Source: Nocardioides jishulii
GTDB taxonomy: Bacteria > Actinomycetota > Actinomycetes > Propionibacteriales > Nocardioidaceae
NCBI RefSeq assembly: GCF_006007965.1
Contig: NZ_CP040748.1
Span: forward strand, 682,001-746,000
Reading direction: 5' to 3'
Length of the DNA: 64,000 nucleotides
Shown here: in pieces, positions 35,884 to 42,987 of the stretch
Position numbering within the stretch: position 1 is the first letter of the stretch
How the letters are laid out: each line of letters begins with the position of its first letter
The notes under the pieces: model-generated
The model's input: the letters and a program-made list of their open reading frames with translations, nothing else
Told to the model about the DNA's origin: nothing
Database searches by the model: none
Made by a program: the position numbers and the translations under genes

Positions 35884-36375
35884 TCAGCCGGTGAACGGCA
35901 CGGCGCCGGTGATCTCGATGTTGATCTTCTTGCCGTTCGGCGCCTCGTAGGAGACCTTGTCGCCCACCTTGTGGCCGCTGATGGCTGCGCCGAGGGCGGA
36001 CTGCGGGGAGTAGACCGTCAGGCCTTCCTCCTCGATCTCGCGGGCGCCGAGGAGGAACGTCTCCTCGTCGTCGAAGTCGGTGAACTTGACGGTGACCTGC
36101 ATGCCCGGCTCGACGACGCCGTCGTCGGGCGGGGTCTCCCCGACCTCCGCGCGGCGCAGCATGTCCTCGAGCTGACGGATGCGGGCCTCCTGCTTGCCCT
36201 GCTCGTCACGAGCGGCGTGGTAGCCGCTGTTCTCCTTCAGGTCGCCTTCGTCACGAGCCGCGCTGATGCGGTCGATGATCTCCTGGCGCTTCGGGCCCTT
36301 GAGGTCGTCGAGCTCAGCCTGCAGCTTGTCGTGGGCCTCCTGGGTCAACCAGATGGTGCCTGCGCTCTGGGTCAT
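35884..36375 (-). CDS. greA: Transcription elongation factor GreA
   Basis: 163 residues from ATG 36375 with AGGAG 9 bases upstream. GreA rescues backtracked RNA polymerase by stimulating transcript cleavage. The coiled-coil N-terminal domain has the tip acidic residues in ISAARDEGDLKENSGYHAARDEQ (about 45-67; the D-x-x-E pair is typical), and the C-terminal FKBP-like domain ends with ISGHKVGDKVSYEAPNGK. The leader contains a strong hairpin followed by T-rich sequence, listed separately. It lies downstream of the DUF4307 gene, as in M. tuberculosis. Confidence 0.97.
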   Translation of the reverse strand: MTQSAGTIWLTQEAHDKLQAELDDLKGPKRQEIIDRISAARDEGDLKENSGYHAARDEQGKQEARIRQLEDMLRRAEVGETPPDDGVVEPGMQVTVKFTDFDDEETFLLGAREIEEEGLTVYSPQSALGAAISGHKVGDKVSYEAPNGKKINIEITGAVPFTG

Positions 36376-36394
36376 GGATTCACTCCTGTGTGGA

Positions 36395-36458
36395 CAAAAG
36401 CAAAACCCGCCGGGCTCGTCGTGAGTGTCACGACCACTTCCCTGGGAGCCCTGCGGGT
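36395..36458 (-). promoter_or_regulatory. Terminator-like hairpin in the greA leader (possible attenuator)
   Basis: On the minus strand, ACCCGCAGGGCTC (36458-36446) can pair with GAGCCCGGCGGGT (36417-36405) with one mismatch. The loop itself holds a perfect GTCGTGA/TCACGAC hairpin, and the stem is followed by TTTGCTTTTG. This is a classical intrinsic terminator placed about 30 bases before the greA start codon. A TACAGT box at 36473-36478 could be the -10, so the transcript would begin just ahead of the hairpin. Confidence 0.7.
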
Positions 36459-36519
36459 CGGATGTTCCGACCACTGTAGCAACAGGGGGCACGTCCGGGG
36501 GCCGTGACCAGCAGGGTGG

Positions 36520-36915
36520 TCAGCGCCAGCGGGTCTGACCCTCGGCGCGGCAGCCGACCATCTCGACGCTGGTGGCCTCGCGCTCGGTGCGCACCGTGAC
36601 CGTCTGGACGCCGTCGGTGCCGGTGAAGGCGAGCTCGCCGACGACGGACTTGTCCACCGAGATGGCCCGGACCACGCACTCGGCCTCGTCGACGTCGTCG
36701 AGCTGCACCTGCACCCGTACGTCGACGGCGTGCTTGTCGATGACGTCGTAGCCCACGACCTGCGACTCGGCGGCGGGGGCGCCGTGGAAGAAGGCGGCCC
36801 AGGCGACCCAGGCCAGGAAGACGACGCCCAGGGCGACGCTGGCGGCGATGGTGGCCTGACGGCGGATCGGGGAGGAGGCGCCGTAGCGCGCATCGAGCTC
36901 AGCCTGGTTGGTCAC
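36520..36915 (-). CDS. DUF4307 membrane protein
   Basis: 131 residues from GTG 36915. The N-terminus TNQAELDARYGASSPIRR is the typical start of the family, followed by one membrane helix (about 25-46) and an extracytoplasmic beta-rich part with two Cys (AECVVRAI and MVGCRAEG) that may form a disulfide. Its role is unknown. It is divergent from mca and upstream of greA, an order shared with M. tuberculosis Rv1082-Rv1080c. Confidence 0.9.
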   Translation of the reverse strand: MTNQAELDARYGASSPIRRQATIAASVALGVVFLAWVAWAAFFHGAPAAESQVVGYDVIDKHAVDVRVQVQLDDVDEAECVVRAISVDKSVVGELAFTGTDGVQTVTVRTEREATSVEMVGCRAEGQTRWR

Positions 36916-36959
36916 GCACCAAGGGTGCCATCGGCGAGCAACTGCCACGCCCCCGCGCC

Positions 36960-36965
36960 TAGACT
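36960..36965 (+). promoter_or_regulatory. -10 element of a leaderless promoter (mca)
   Basis: TAGACT lies 7 bases before ATG 36973. The divergent DUF4307 start is only 57 bases away. Confidence 0.55.
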
Positions 36966-36972
36966 CGGGTCC

Positions 36973-37857
36973 ATGTCCGCAGGTCCCCGCGCTGGCTTCC
37001 GCCTCATGCACGTGCACGCCCACCCCGACGACGAGTCGAGCAAGGGGGCTGCCTCCACGGCGATGTACGTCGCCCAGGGCGTCGACGTCCACGTCGTGAC
37101 CTGCACCGGGGGTGAGCGCGGCTCGATCCTGAATCCCAAGATGGACCGGCCCGACATCGCCGCGAACATCACCGAGGTGCGCCGCCAGGAGATGGAGCGG
37201 GCGCGCGACATCCTCGGCGTACGCCAGGACTGGCTCGGTTTCGTCGACTCCGGGTGGCCCGAGGGCGACCCGAAGCCTCCGCTGCCCGAGGGCTGCTTCG
37301 GGCTGATGGACCCCGCCGTCGCGGCGGAGCCGCTGGTCCGGCTGATCCGGGAGTTCCGTCCGCACGTCGTCACGACGTACGACGAGAACGGTGGCTATCC
37401 GCACCCCGACCACATCATGTGCCACAAGGTGGCCGTCGAGGCGTTCCACGCCGCCGGCGACCCGGAGCGCTACCCGGGCACGGGGGAGCCGTGGCAGCCG
37501 CTGAAGCTCTACTACCAGCACAGCATGAACCGTCCGCGCACCCAGGCGCTGCACGACGCGATGCTCGCGCACGGCCTCGAGTCGCCCTACGGGGAGCGGC
37601 TGCAGAAGTGGACGCCGGACCCGGCCTTCGACGCGCGCATCACGACCCGGGTGGAGTGCTCCGACTGGTTCGGCGTGCGCGACCAGGCGCTGCTCGCCCA
37701 CGCGACCCAGATCGACCCCGACGGCTTCTGGTTCTGGGTGCCGCGCGAGCTCCAGCAGGAGGTCTGGCCGACGGAGGACTTCGAGCTGGTCGTGAGCCAC
37801 GTCGCCAGCGAGCTGCCCGAGGACGACCTCTTCGCCGGGATCCAGCCGGGCGCCTGA
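36973..37857 (+). CDS. mca: Mycothiol S-conjugate amidase
   Basis: 294 residues from ATG 36973. Mca cleaves mycothiol S-conjugates of toxins and electrophiles, releasing a mercapturic acid for export, and so shows that the host makes mycothiol. The PIG-L/LmbE fold is evident: zinc motif HAHPDDESSKG near 14-24 (HPDDE), TCTGGERG, and the late HPDH in NGGYPHPDHIMCH, which supplies a zinc His. The Mca-specific long insertion with LKLYYQHSMNRPR and WVPRELQQEVWPTEDFEL separates it from MshB. Confidence 0.95.
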   Translation: MSAGPRAGFRLMHVHAHPDDESSKGAASTAMYVAQGVDVHVVTCTGGERGSILNPKMDRPDIAANITEVRRQEMERARDILGVRQDWLGFVDSGWPEGDPKPPLPEGCFGLMDPAVAAEPLVRLIREFRPHVVTTYDENGGYPHPDHIMCHKVAVEAFHAAGDPERYPGTGEPWQPLKLYYQHSMNRPRTQALHDAMLAHGLESPYGERLQKWTPDPAFDARITTRVECSDWFGVRDQALLAHATQIDPDGFWFWVPRELQQEVWPTEDFELVVSHVASELPEDDLFAGIQPGA

Positions 37858-37869
37858 CACACTGGGAGC

Positions 37870-38193
37870 ATGTCCGACCTCTTCAGTGCCGATCTCCTCA
37901 CCTCCCTCGTCACGCTGGCCCAGGACGCGCCTCGTCCGGTGCCGGAGGACGACGAGGTCAAGGCTGGTTACGTGGCCCTCTTCCTGTGGCTCGGCATGTG
38001 CGTCGCCGTCGCGCTGCTGGGCTGGAGCCTGATCCGCCAGATCCGCAGGACTTCAGCCGCCAAGGACGCCGGTGTCTACGGCGACCCGGTCGAGGGTGGG
38101 ACGACGCGCCGCGAGGACGATGTCACCGCCGATGTCACCGCCGGGGCCATCGCCGACGAGACGCCCTCGGAGGACGCCGCGTCCGAACGTTGA
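37870..38193 (+). CDS. Small membrane protein linked to mca
   Basis: 107 residues. One clear membrane helix (about 33-54, YVALFLWLGMCVAVALLGW) lies between a short acidic N-terminal part and an acidic tail rich in Asp/Thr/Ala (DDVTADVTAG). There are no catalytic marks. It starts 12 bases after mca, and M. tuberculosis has a small membrane protein gene in the same place (Rv1083), so it may work with Mca or its export. A CACACT box is 6 bases before the start. Confidence 0.75.
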   Translation: MSDLFSADLLTSLVTLAQDAPRPVPEDDEVKAGYVALFLWLGMCVAVALLGWSLIRQIRRTSAAKDAGVYGDPVEGGTTRREDDVTADVTAGAIADETPSEDAASER

Positions 38194-38239
38194 CCCGATC
38201 GGATGTGTGAACCTCCCGGGGTGGGGGTAGGGACTGTCC

Positions 38240-38509
38240 ATGATCTGGGACATTGTTGGTTTTCTCGTGTTCGGCCTCGTCGTCGGGGCCGTGGCTCGGC
38301 TCATCAAGCCGGGCAAGCAAGACCTGAGCTGGTTGGCCACCTTGGGTCTCGGTGTCGTCGGTTCCCTGGTGGGTGGCCTGATCGCCTCCATCATCGGCTC
38401 CGGTGACATCTTCGAACTGAACATCCTCGGCGCGATCATCGCGATCGTGGTCGCGATCGCCCTGGTGGGCACCGCAGAGGCGATGTCGGGCAAGAGTCGC
38501 ACCTCCTGA
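38240..38509 (+). CDS. GlsB/YeaQ/YmgE family membrane protein
   Basis: 89 residues with three hydrophobic helices and many Gly: IVGFLVFGLVVGAVARLIKPG at the start, then LGVVGSLVGGLIASIIG and ILGAIIAIVVAIALVG. This is the transglycosylase-associated (GlsB) family, small stress-related membrane proteins whose biochemical role is not settled. It is followed by the strongest terminator in the window. Confidence 0.92.
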   Translation: MIWDIVGFLVFGLVVGAVARLIKPGKQDLSWLATLGLGVVGSLVGGLIASIIGSGDIFELNILGAIIAIVVAIALVGTAEAMSGKSRTS

Positions 38510-38554
38510 GTCAAGTCCGCGCGCGTCCCTGACGCGCACCCCGCAAGGCGCTCG

Positions 38555-38598
38555 AAAGCCGTGAGGCACGTCACCCGACGTGCCTCACGGCTTTTTTT
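38555..38598 (+). terminator. Perfect intrinsic terminator after the GlsB-type gene
   Basis: An 18-bp perfect stem (AAAGCCGTGAGGCACGTC paired with its complement, loop ACCC) is followed by a run of seven T. This is the only long T tract terminator in the window. Confidence 0.95.
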
Positions 38599-38625
38599 GT
38601 CTCCGGGCTTTCCGCGTGCCATAAT
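38597..38625 (+). promoter_or_regulatory. Strong sigma70-type promoter for a noncoding transcript
   Basis: TTGTCT (38597-38602) and CATAAT (38620-38625) are exactly 17 bases apart. The -35 begins within the terminator's T tract. No start codon with an open frame follows at a useful distance, so the product is probably a small RNA. Confidence 0.65.
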
Positions 38626-38631
38626 TCCGTT

Positions 38632-38740
38632 TGTTGAATCTCGTAGGTGAGCCGCTCCAGCAGCGGGCTCCCTGCTCCTTGAACCGGGGTGCAGTCGGCG
38701 ATCCCCCCATGCGCCGACTGCACCCCTTCCAGCATTTCTG
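38632..38740 (+). ncRNA. Candidate small RNA with a C6-loop hairpin
   Basis: The expected transcript begins at about 38632. It can form a first hairpin GAGCCGCT/AGCGGGCTC (38649-38670, one bulge) and then a perfect 15-bp hairpin GGGGTGCAGTCGGCG (38686-38700) paired with 38712-38726, whose 11-base loop contains CCCCCC. The second hairpin may also act as the terminator. A C6 loop on a GC stem recalls the actinobacterial 6C RNA, but 6C has two such loops and only one is seen here. Confidence 0.6.
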
Positions 38741-38843
38741 GCCAAGATTGTCGCGCCTGTGCTGATGACCCAGGCCCGATGATGGTCCGGTGCTCGTGAG
38801 GCCAGCACGCCGGCCACAGCCCCCTGCGCGGGCTCACGGCACG

Positions 38844-38984
38844 GCACCGGCGCACAGCGCAGCACCGGCGCACAGCGCAGCACCGCCGCGCCGAGGGCGG
38901 GCGGTGCTCAGGTGCACCTGGTGGCCGGCGCCTGACGATTCGGCGCGAGACGGTTCGGTGCGCGGAGGATCGGTGCGCGGAGGA
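38844..38984. repeat. Short tandem repeats downstream of the hemolysin III gene
   Basis: An 18-bp unit GCACCGGCGCACAGCGCA occurs twice (38844-38861, 38862-38879) with a partial third. A 15-bp unit TCGGTGCGCGGAGGA occurs twice (38955-38969, 38970-38984), with a degenerate third copy that includes the hemolysin III stop codon. The stretch 38741-38984 holds no supported gene. Confidence 0.85.
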
Positions 38985-39710
38985 TCAGTGCGCGGCGGCC
39001 GAGTACGTGGCCAACGTCACGCCGACGTAGTGGGCCAGGAAGGCCAGGACCGTGAGGGTGTGGAAGACCTCGTGGAAGCCGAACCACCGCGGCGAGGGGT
39101 TCGGTCGCTTCACTCCGTAGACCACCGCGCCGATCGTGTAGAGGGCCCCGCCGAGGACCACCAGGACCATCACCGCGATGCCGACATCGCGCCCGTACTG
39201 CATGGCGCCGTCGACGAAGCCGCCGAAGAAGAAGACGGGAGCCCAGCCCAGTGCGAGGTAGATCGGCGCCGAGACCCACCTGGGGTGGTCGACCCACCAC
39301 AGCTGCATCGCCACGCCCAGCAGTGCGCCGGTCCAGACGATGACGAGCATCAACCACCGGTCGGTGCCCTCGAGCAGCAGCACAGCGAACGGCGTACAGG
39401 TGCCGGCGATCAGCAGGAAGATGTTGGAGTGGTCGAACCGCTGGAGGAACTTCTGGGCCCTCGGCGACCACCTGCCTCGGTGGTAGATGGCCGAGACGGT
39501 GAAGACGAGCAACGCCGTCAACGCGAAGACGGCCGTGGCGATCCGCGTCTTGGCGTCGGGAGACAGAGCGACGAGGGCGACGCCGGCGGCCAGCGCCACC
39601 GGCGCGGTGCCGGCGTGAAGCCAGCCACGCAGGTGGGGCTTGACCTCGGCCAGCGTCTCCTCGACGCGGTCGTGGAGATGGTCCATGCGCACCCGGAGCG
39701 AGTCGTTCAT
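38985..39710 (-). CDS. trhA: Hemolysin III / TrhA family membrane protein (PAQR)
   Basis: 241 residues with seven membrane helices. Conserved metal-site strings of the PAQR superfamily are present: SAIYHRGRW (Ser and His), RFDHSNIFLLIAGTCTP (Asp) and the late FGFHEVFHTLT (two His). Bacterial members are linked to membrane homeostasis and fatty-acid composition; haemolysis is not their established role. M. tuberculosis has the homologous gene Rv1085c in the same neighbourhood. Its TAGGTT box is 6 bases before the ATG. Confidence 0.93.
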   Translation of the reverse strand: MNDSLRVRMDHLHDRVEETLAEVKPHLRGWLHAGTAPVALAAGVALVALSPDAKTRIATAVFALTALLVFTVSAIYHRGRWSPRAQKFLQRFDHSNIFLLIAGTCTPFAVLLLEGTDRWLMLVIVWTGALLGVAMQLWWVDHPRWVSAPIYLALGWAPVFFFGGFVDGAMQYGRDVGIAVMVLVVLGGALYTIGAVVYGVKRPNPSPRWFGFHEVFHTLTVLAFLAHYVGVTLATYSAAAH

Positions 39711-39716
39711 GGGTAC

Positions 39717-39722
39717 AACCTA
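39717..39722 (-). promoter_or_regulatory. -10 element of a leaderless promoter (hemolysin III gene)
   Basis: On the minus strand TAGGTT lies 6 bases before ATG 39710. Confidence 0.5.
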
Positions 39723-39791
39723 CGTGCCGGTACGTCGTGAGATCCACAGGTCGAGACCGGGATCTCTCCTGAGACGCCGATCCGGGATCGG

Positions 39792-39797
39792 TAGAGT
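39792..39797 (+). promoter_or_regulatory. -10 element of a leaderless promoter (uppS)
   Basis: TAGAGT lies 7 bases before ATG 39805; no Shine-Dalgarno. Confidence 0.55.
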
Positions 39798-39804
39798 CGG
39801 GGGC

Positions 39805-40581
39805 ATGGCCAAGTGGAAGGACGCCGTGCGTCGCGTGCTGTACCCGGCGTACGAGTCGCGAGTGGTGAAGGGGCTTCCCGCGGGCCGCATCCCCAAGCAC
39901 GTGGGCGTCATGCTCGACGGCAACCGCAGGTGGGCCAAGGCCGTCGGGGCCGACGCCGCGAGCGGTTATCGCGCCGGGGCCGACAACATCCAGCCCTTCC
40001 TGGGCTGGTGCGAGGAGGTCGGCGTCGAGGTCGTCACGTTGTGGCTGCTGTCGACCGACAACCTCAACCGCCCGCCCGAGCAGCTCGCCGGCCTGCTGAC
40101 CGTGATCGAGGGCGCGGTCGAGTCCCTGGCCGCCACCGGCCGCTGGCGCGTCCACCCCGTGGGAGCCCTCGACCTGCTGCCGGCCGAGACCGCCGAGAAG
40201 CTCAAGGCTGCCGACGAGGCCACCCGTGACGTCGACGGACTGCTGGTCAACATCGCCGTCGGCTACGGCGGTCGTCGTGAGATCGCGGACGCCGTCAGGT
40301 CGCTCCTGCTCGACCAGAACTCCAAGGGCGCCACGCTGGAGCAGCTCGCCGAGACGATCGACGTCGAGCACATCGCGGAGCACCTCTACACCAAGGGGCA
40401 GCCTGACCCCGACCTGGTGATCCGCACCTCCGGCGAGCAACGGATCGGCGGCTTCCTGCTCTGGCAGAGCACCCACAGCGAGTTCTACTTCTGCGAGGCG
40501 CTGTGGCCCGACTTCCGCCGCGTCGACTTCCTGCGCGCGATCCGGGCGTACGCCGAGCGCGAGCGCCGCTTCGGCACCTGA
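39805..40581 (+). CDS. uppS: Cis-prenyltransferase (isoprenyl diphosphate synthase)
   Basis: 258 residues from ATG 39805. It adds isopentenyl diphosphate in Z configuration to make polyprenyl diphosphates, the lipid carriers for wall synthesis. The catalytic Asp is in MLDGNRRWAK (D38); further motifs are LWLLSTDNLNRP, NIAVGYGGRREI and DLVIRTSGEQRIGGFLLWQS, ending with EFYFCEALWPDF. M. tuberculosis has two such genes; the one in this neighbourhood (Rv1086) makes short Z,E-farnesyl diphosphate, so chain length here may be short too. That is inference from position. Confidence 0.94.
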   Translation: MAKWKDAVRRVLYPAYESRVVKGLPAGRIPKHVGVMLDGNRRWAKAVGADAASGYRAGADNIQPFLGWCEEVGVEVVTLWLLSTDNLNRPPEQLAGLLTVIEGAVESLAATGRWRVHPVGALDLLPAETAEKLKAADEATRDVDGLLVNIAVGYGGRREIADAVRSLLLDQNSKGATLEQLAETIDVEHIAEHLYTKGQPDPDLVIRTSGEQRIGGFLLWQSTHSEFYFCEALWPDFRRVDFLRAIRAYAERERRFGT

Positions 40582-40731
40582 GGGGTCGAGGGCGACCTCG
40601 GCCCGTCACACAGTGGTGACGCACTGTTGACGTGCGCGTTGCGGCGTGTCTCCCCACGGGCGGTGCCCGGCGGTCGTACGTTCCGAAGCATCGGCAGGTG
40701 GGGAAGCCGGCTGATGCCAGGAGGCCCGCTC
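40582..40731 (+). other. Gap between uppS and the small frame before phoH2
   Basis: About 150 bases. A small hairpin CGTCAC/GTGACG with loop ACAGTG follows the uppS stop at 40605-40622 and may end that transcript. A Shine-Dalgarno AGGAGG is at 40719-40724. I see no other gene. Confidence 0.5.
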
Positions 40732-40745
40732 GTGAGCACTCACGA
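40730..40745. promoter_or_regulatory. Dyad over the start of the small frame
   Basis: TCGTGAG-CA-CTCACGA is a near-perfect 16-bp dyad. It covers the GTG at 40732 and could be an operator or a small hairpin over the start. Confidence 0.45.
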
Positions 40746-40851
40746 CTTCGCAGGACGCAGCGTGGAGGTCGGCGCTCGCCGCCCTCTGCCCGTGTCCGGG
40801 AGGGGTCGGCACTCCGGCCCCAGGGTTTCGTCCTGGCCCGACATGAACTAG
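40732..40851 (+). CDS. Small protein upstream of phoH2 (possible PhoAT-like leader)
   Basis: A 39-residue frame starts at GTG 40732 with a full AGGAGG 7 bases upstream, one of the best Shine-Dalgarno sequences in the window, and ends at TAG 40851, 41 bases before the chosen phoH2 start. It is basic and Ser/Arg-rich ([17 protein letters not shown]), with no known domain. In mycobacteria, phoH2 is preceded by a short gene (phoAT) reported as its antitoxin. Position fits, but I cannot show homology. It may instead be a leader peptide. Confidence 0.45.
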   Translation: MSTHDFAGRSVEVGARRPLPVSGRGRHSGPRVSSWPDMN

Positions 40852-40892
40852 GGCCGGGCGTGAGTGCGCGTGCGTCCTGCGAGGTGAATCCA

Positions 40893-42209
40893 GTGGCCGC
40901 GACCTCTCCTGACACGCGTCGTACCTATGTCCTCGACACCAGCGTCCTGCTGGCCGATCCGGGGGCCATCCGCCGCTTCGCCGAGCACGAGGTCGTGCTC
41001 CCCGTCGTGGTCATCACCGAGCTCGAGGGCAAACGCCACCATCCCGAGCTCGGTTACTTCGCCCGCAGCGCGCTGCGGATGCTCGACGAGCTGCGCGTCG
41101 TCAACGGTCGTCTCGACGAGCCGGTTCCGGTGGGCGACGAGGGGGGAACCCTGCGGGTCGAGCTCAACCACACCGACGCGACGTCGCTGCCCTCGGGCTT
41201 CCGGCTGGGCGACAACGACACCCGCATCCTGGCGGTCGCCCGCAACCTCGCCGACGAGGGCGCCGACGTCACCCTGGTGTCGAAGGACCTGCCGCTGCGG
41301 ATCAAGGCCTCGGCCGTGGGCCTGGACGCACAGGAGTACCGCGCCGAGGCGGTGAGCGCCTCCGAGACGGGCTGGACCGGCATGCAGGAGCTCGTCGTCC
41401 CGGCCGCCGCGGTGGACGAGCTGTACGAGGACGGGGTGCTCGACCTCGACGCGGCGCGCCAGATGCCCTGCCACACCGGGCTGGTGATGGTCTCCGACCG
41501 CGGCACGGCGCTCGGGCGCGTGGGCCCGGACAAGCAGGTCCACCTGGTCAAGGGCGACTCCGACGCCTTCGGCGTGCACGGTCGTTCGGCCGAGCAGCGG
41601 GTCGCGCTGGAGCTGCTCCTCGACCCCGACATCGGGATCGTGTCGCTGGGCGGGCGAGCGGGCACCGGCAAGTCGGCGATGGCCCTGTGCGCCGGTCTGG
41701 AGGCGGTGATGGAGCGGCGTCAGCACAAGAAGGTCGTGGTCTTCCGGCCGCTCTTCGCCGTCGGCGGGCAGGAGTTGGGCTACCTCCCGGGCAGCGAGAA
41801 CGAGAAGATGGCGCCATGGGGCCAGGCGGTCTTCGACACCCTCGGAGCGCTCGTCTCGCCCCACGTGGTCGACGAGGTCGTGCACCGCGGGATGCTCGAG
41901 GTGCTGCCGCTGACCCACATCCGGGGGCGTTCGCTGCACGATGCGTTCGTGATCGTCGACGAGGCGCAGTCGTTGGAGCGCAACGTGCTGCTGACGGTGC
42001 TCTCACGCATCGGGGCCAACTCGAAGGTCGTGCTCACCCACGACGTCGCGCAGCGCGACAACCTGCGGGTGGGGCGTCACGACGGTGTGGTCGCGGTGGT
42101 GGAGAAGCTCAAGGGCCACCCGCTCTTCGCCCACGTCACGCTCACCCGGTCGGAGCGCTCACCGATCGCGGCCCTGGTGACCGAGATGCTGGAGAACGTC
42201 TCGCTCTGA
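40893..42209 (+). CDS. phoH2: PhoH2: PIN-domain RNase fused to PhoH ATPase
   Basis: 438 residues from GTG 40893, chosen because GAGGTG stands 6 bases upstream; GTG 40860 and 40884 are in frame alternatives. The N-terminal PIN domain (about 10-140) has the acidic residues in [27 protein letters not shown] and [11 protein letters not shown]. The C-terminal PhoH ATPase has Walker [12 protein letters not shown] and Walker [11 protein letters not shown]. Mycobacterial PhoH2 couples RNA unwinding with RNA cleavage and acts as a toxin-antitoxin component. The gene also resembles M. tuberculosis Rv1095 in position. Confidence 0.95.
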   Translation: MAATSPDTRRTYVLDTSVLLADPGAIRRFAEHEVVLPVVVITELEGKRHHPELGYFARSALRMLDELRVVNGRLDEPVPVGDEGGTLRVELNHTDATSLPSGFRLGDNDTRILAVARNLADEGADVTLVSKDLPLRIKASAVGLDAQEYRAEAVSASETGWTGMQELVVPAAAVDELYEDGVLDLDAARQMPCHTGLVMVSDRGTALGRVGPDKQVHLVKGDSDAFGVHGRSAEQRVALELLLDPDIGIVSLGGRAGTGKSAMALCAGLEAVMERRQHKKVVVFRPLFAVGGQELGYLPGSENEKMAPWGQAVFDTLGALVSPHVVDEVVHRGMLEVLPLTHIRGRSLHDAFVIVDEAQSLERNVLLTVLSRIGANSKVVLTHDVAQRDNLRVGRHDGVVAVVEKLKGHPLFAHVTLTRSERSPIAALVTEMLENVSL

Positions 42210-42224
42210 CCTGCAGAGAGCCGA

Positions 42225-42257
42225 CAGCACCCCCGGAGCCCGGCTCCGGGGGTGCTG
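42225..42257 (+). terminator. Hairpin terminator after phoH2
   Basis: CAGCACCCCCGGAG pairs with CTCCGGGGGTGCTG around a short GC-rich loop, 15 bases after the phoH2 stop. Confidence 0.8.
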
Positions 42258-42271
42258 CGACGTACGGCGCT

Positions 42272-42303
42272 GGGTGCGCTCAGTCGTGGGTGCGCTCAGT
42301 CGT
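42272..42303. repeat. Two tandem 16-bp units at the 3' end of the stress-protein gene
   Basis: GGGTGCGCTCAGTCGT occurs twice in a row; the second copy contains the complement of the stop codon of the convergent universal stress protein gene at 42296. Confidence 0.9.
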
Positions 42304-42715
42304 GGGTGTGCGCGATGTAGACGTCGCAGGGAGCCTTGGCGGCGACCTCGCTGGCGAGGCTGCCCAGCAGTCGCCCGAGCCCCTTCACGCGCTTGTTGCC
42401 GACGACGATCAGGGCCGCGTCGAGCGTCTCGGCCAGGGTCACCAGGGTCTCGGCCGGCTTGTGTCCGGCGACGCCCTGGCCGACGACGCTGAGTCGGGGG
42501 AACTCGCGCTGCAACGTGGCGGCGGAGTCGGCGGCGATGCGGTCTGCCGCCAGGGAGGGCTCGAATCCGGGCTGGCTGGCCCCTCGGCTGGAGGGGTCGA
42601 AGACGGAGACGACGTGCAGGGTCGCGCCGAGGGCGGAGGCGATGCGCGCGGCGGTGGCAGCGGCTTCCTGGGCGGGGACGGAGCCGTCGACACCGGTGAT
42701 GATGCTCTGGGTCAT
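42296..42715 (-). CDS. Universal stress protein (UspA family)
   Basis: 139 residues from ATG 42715, chosen for AGGAACGAC just upstream; a Met four codons earlier is possible. One USP domain: the N-terminal IITGVDGS strand-loop with Asp, and the C-terminal ATP-binding pattern VVGNKRVKGLGRLLGSLASEVAA (G-x2-G-x9-G(S/T) type). ATP-binding USPs are linked to stress and energy sensing. It converges on phoH2. Confidence 0.92.
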   Translation of the reverse strand: MTQSIITGVDGSVPAQEAAATAARIASALGATLHVVSVFDPSSRGASQPGFEPSLAADRIAADSAATLQREFPRLSVVGQGVAGHKPAETLVTLAETLDAALIVVGNKRVKGLGRLLGSLASEVAAKAPCDVYIAHTHD

Positions 42716-42987
42716 GTCGTTCCTCATCTGGTGCGGGCGCTGGGGTGGTGCGCCGGGACGACCGTAGCCGCGACAGTGTGTTCAGTCATGCAGATCCGGC
42801 CGAGGCGTGACAGTTGTGACCAAAGTGGTGCTTGGGGAAGGAGTGAAGAACTTTTTCTGTGACGGGCGTCCCACAATTTGCCGTTCGGTTTGCACGCCTC
42901 CCGGGCTCCGTGCATGGTTGCTGTGGTCACGACGCGCCGAGCGGGTCGGGACGGGTCAGCAGTCAGCCGCCAACCCCCGTGAGAGCT
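42716..42987 (+). other. Upstream region of the lysozyme-like gene
   Basis: 272 bases without a supported gene. GTGACAGTTGTGACC at 42807-42821 is a direct pair of GTGAC units. The stretch GGGGAAGGAG follows, and an AT-rich ACTTTTTCTGTG lies at 42850-42861. A known c-di-AMP riboswitch pattern is not present. Confidence 0.35.

Noticed and set aside
38844..38984. CRISPR-like array in the repeat stretch
   Set aside because: Units are directly adjacent, with no spacers, only two copies each, and no cas genes are nearby.
40691..40740. B12-box-like string GCCAGGAGGCCCGC suggesting a cobalamin riboswitch before phoH2
   Set aside because: The other cobalamin riboswitch blocks are missing, and AGGAGG is explained as the Shine-Dalgarno of the small frame at 40732.
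42716..42987. c-di-AMP (ydaO) riboswitch before the lysozyme-like gene, as seen for some actinobacterial wall hydrolases
   Set aside because: The conserved ydaO core strings are absent.
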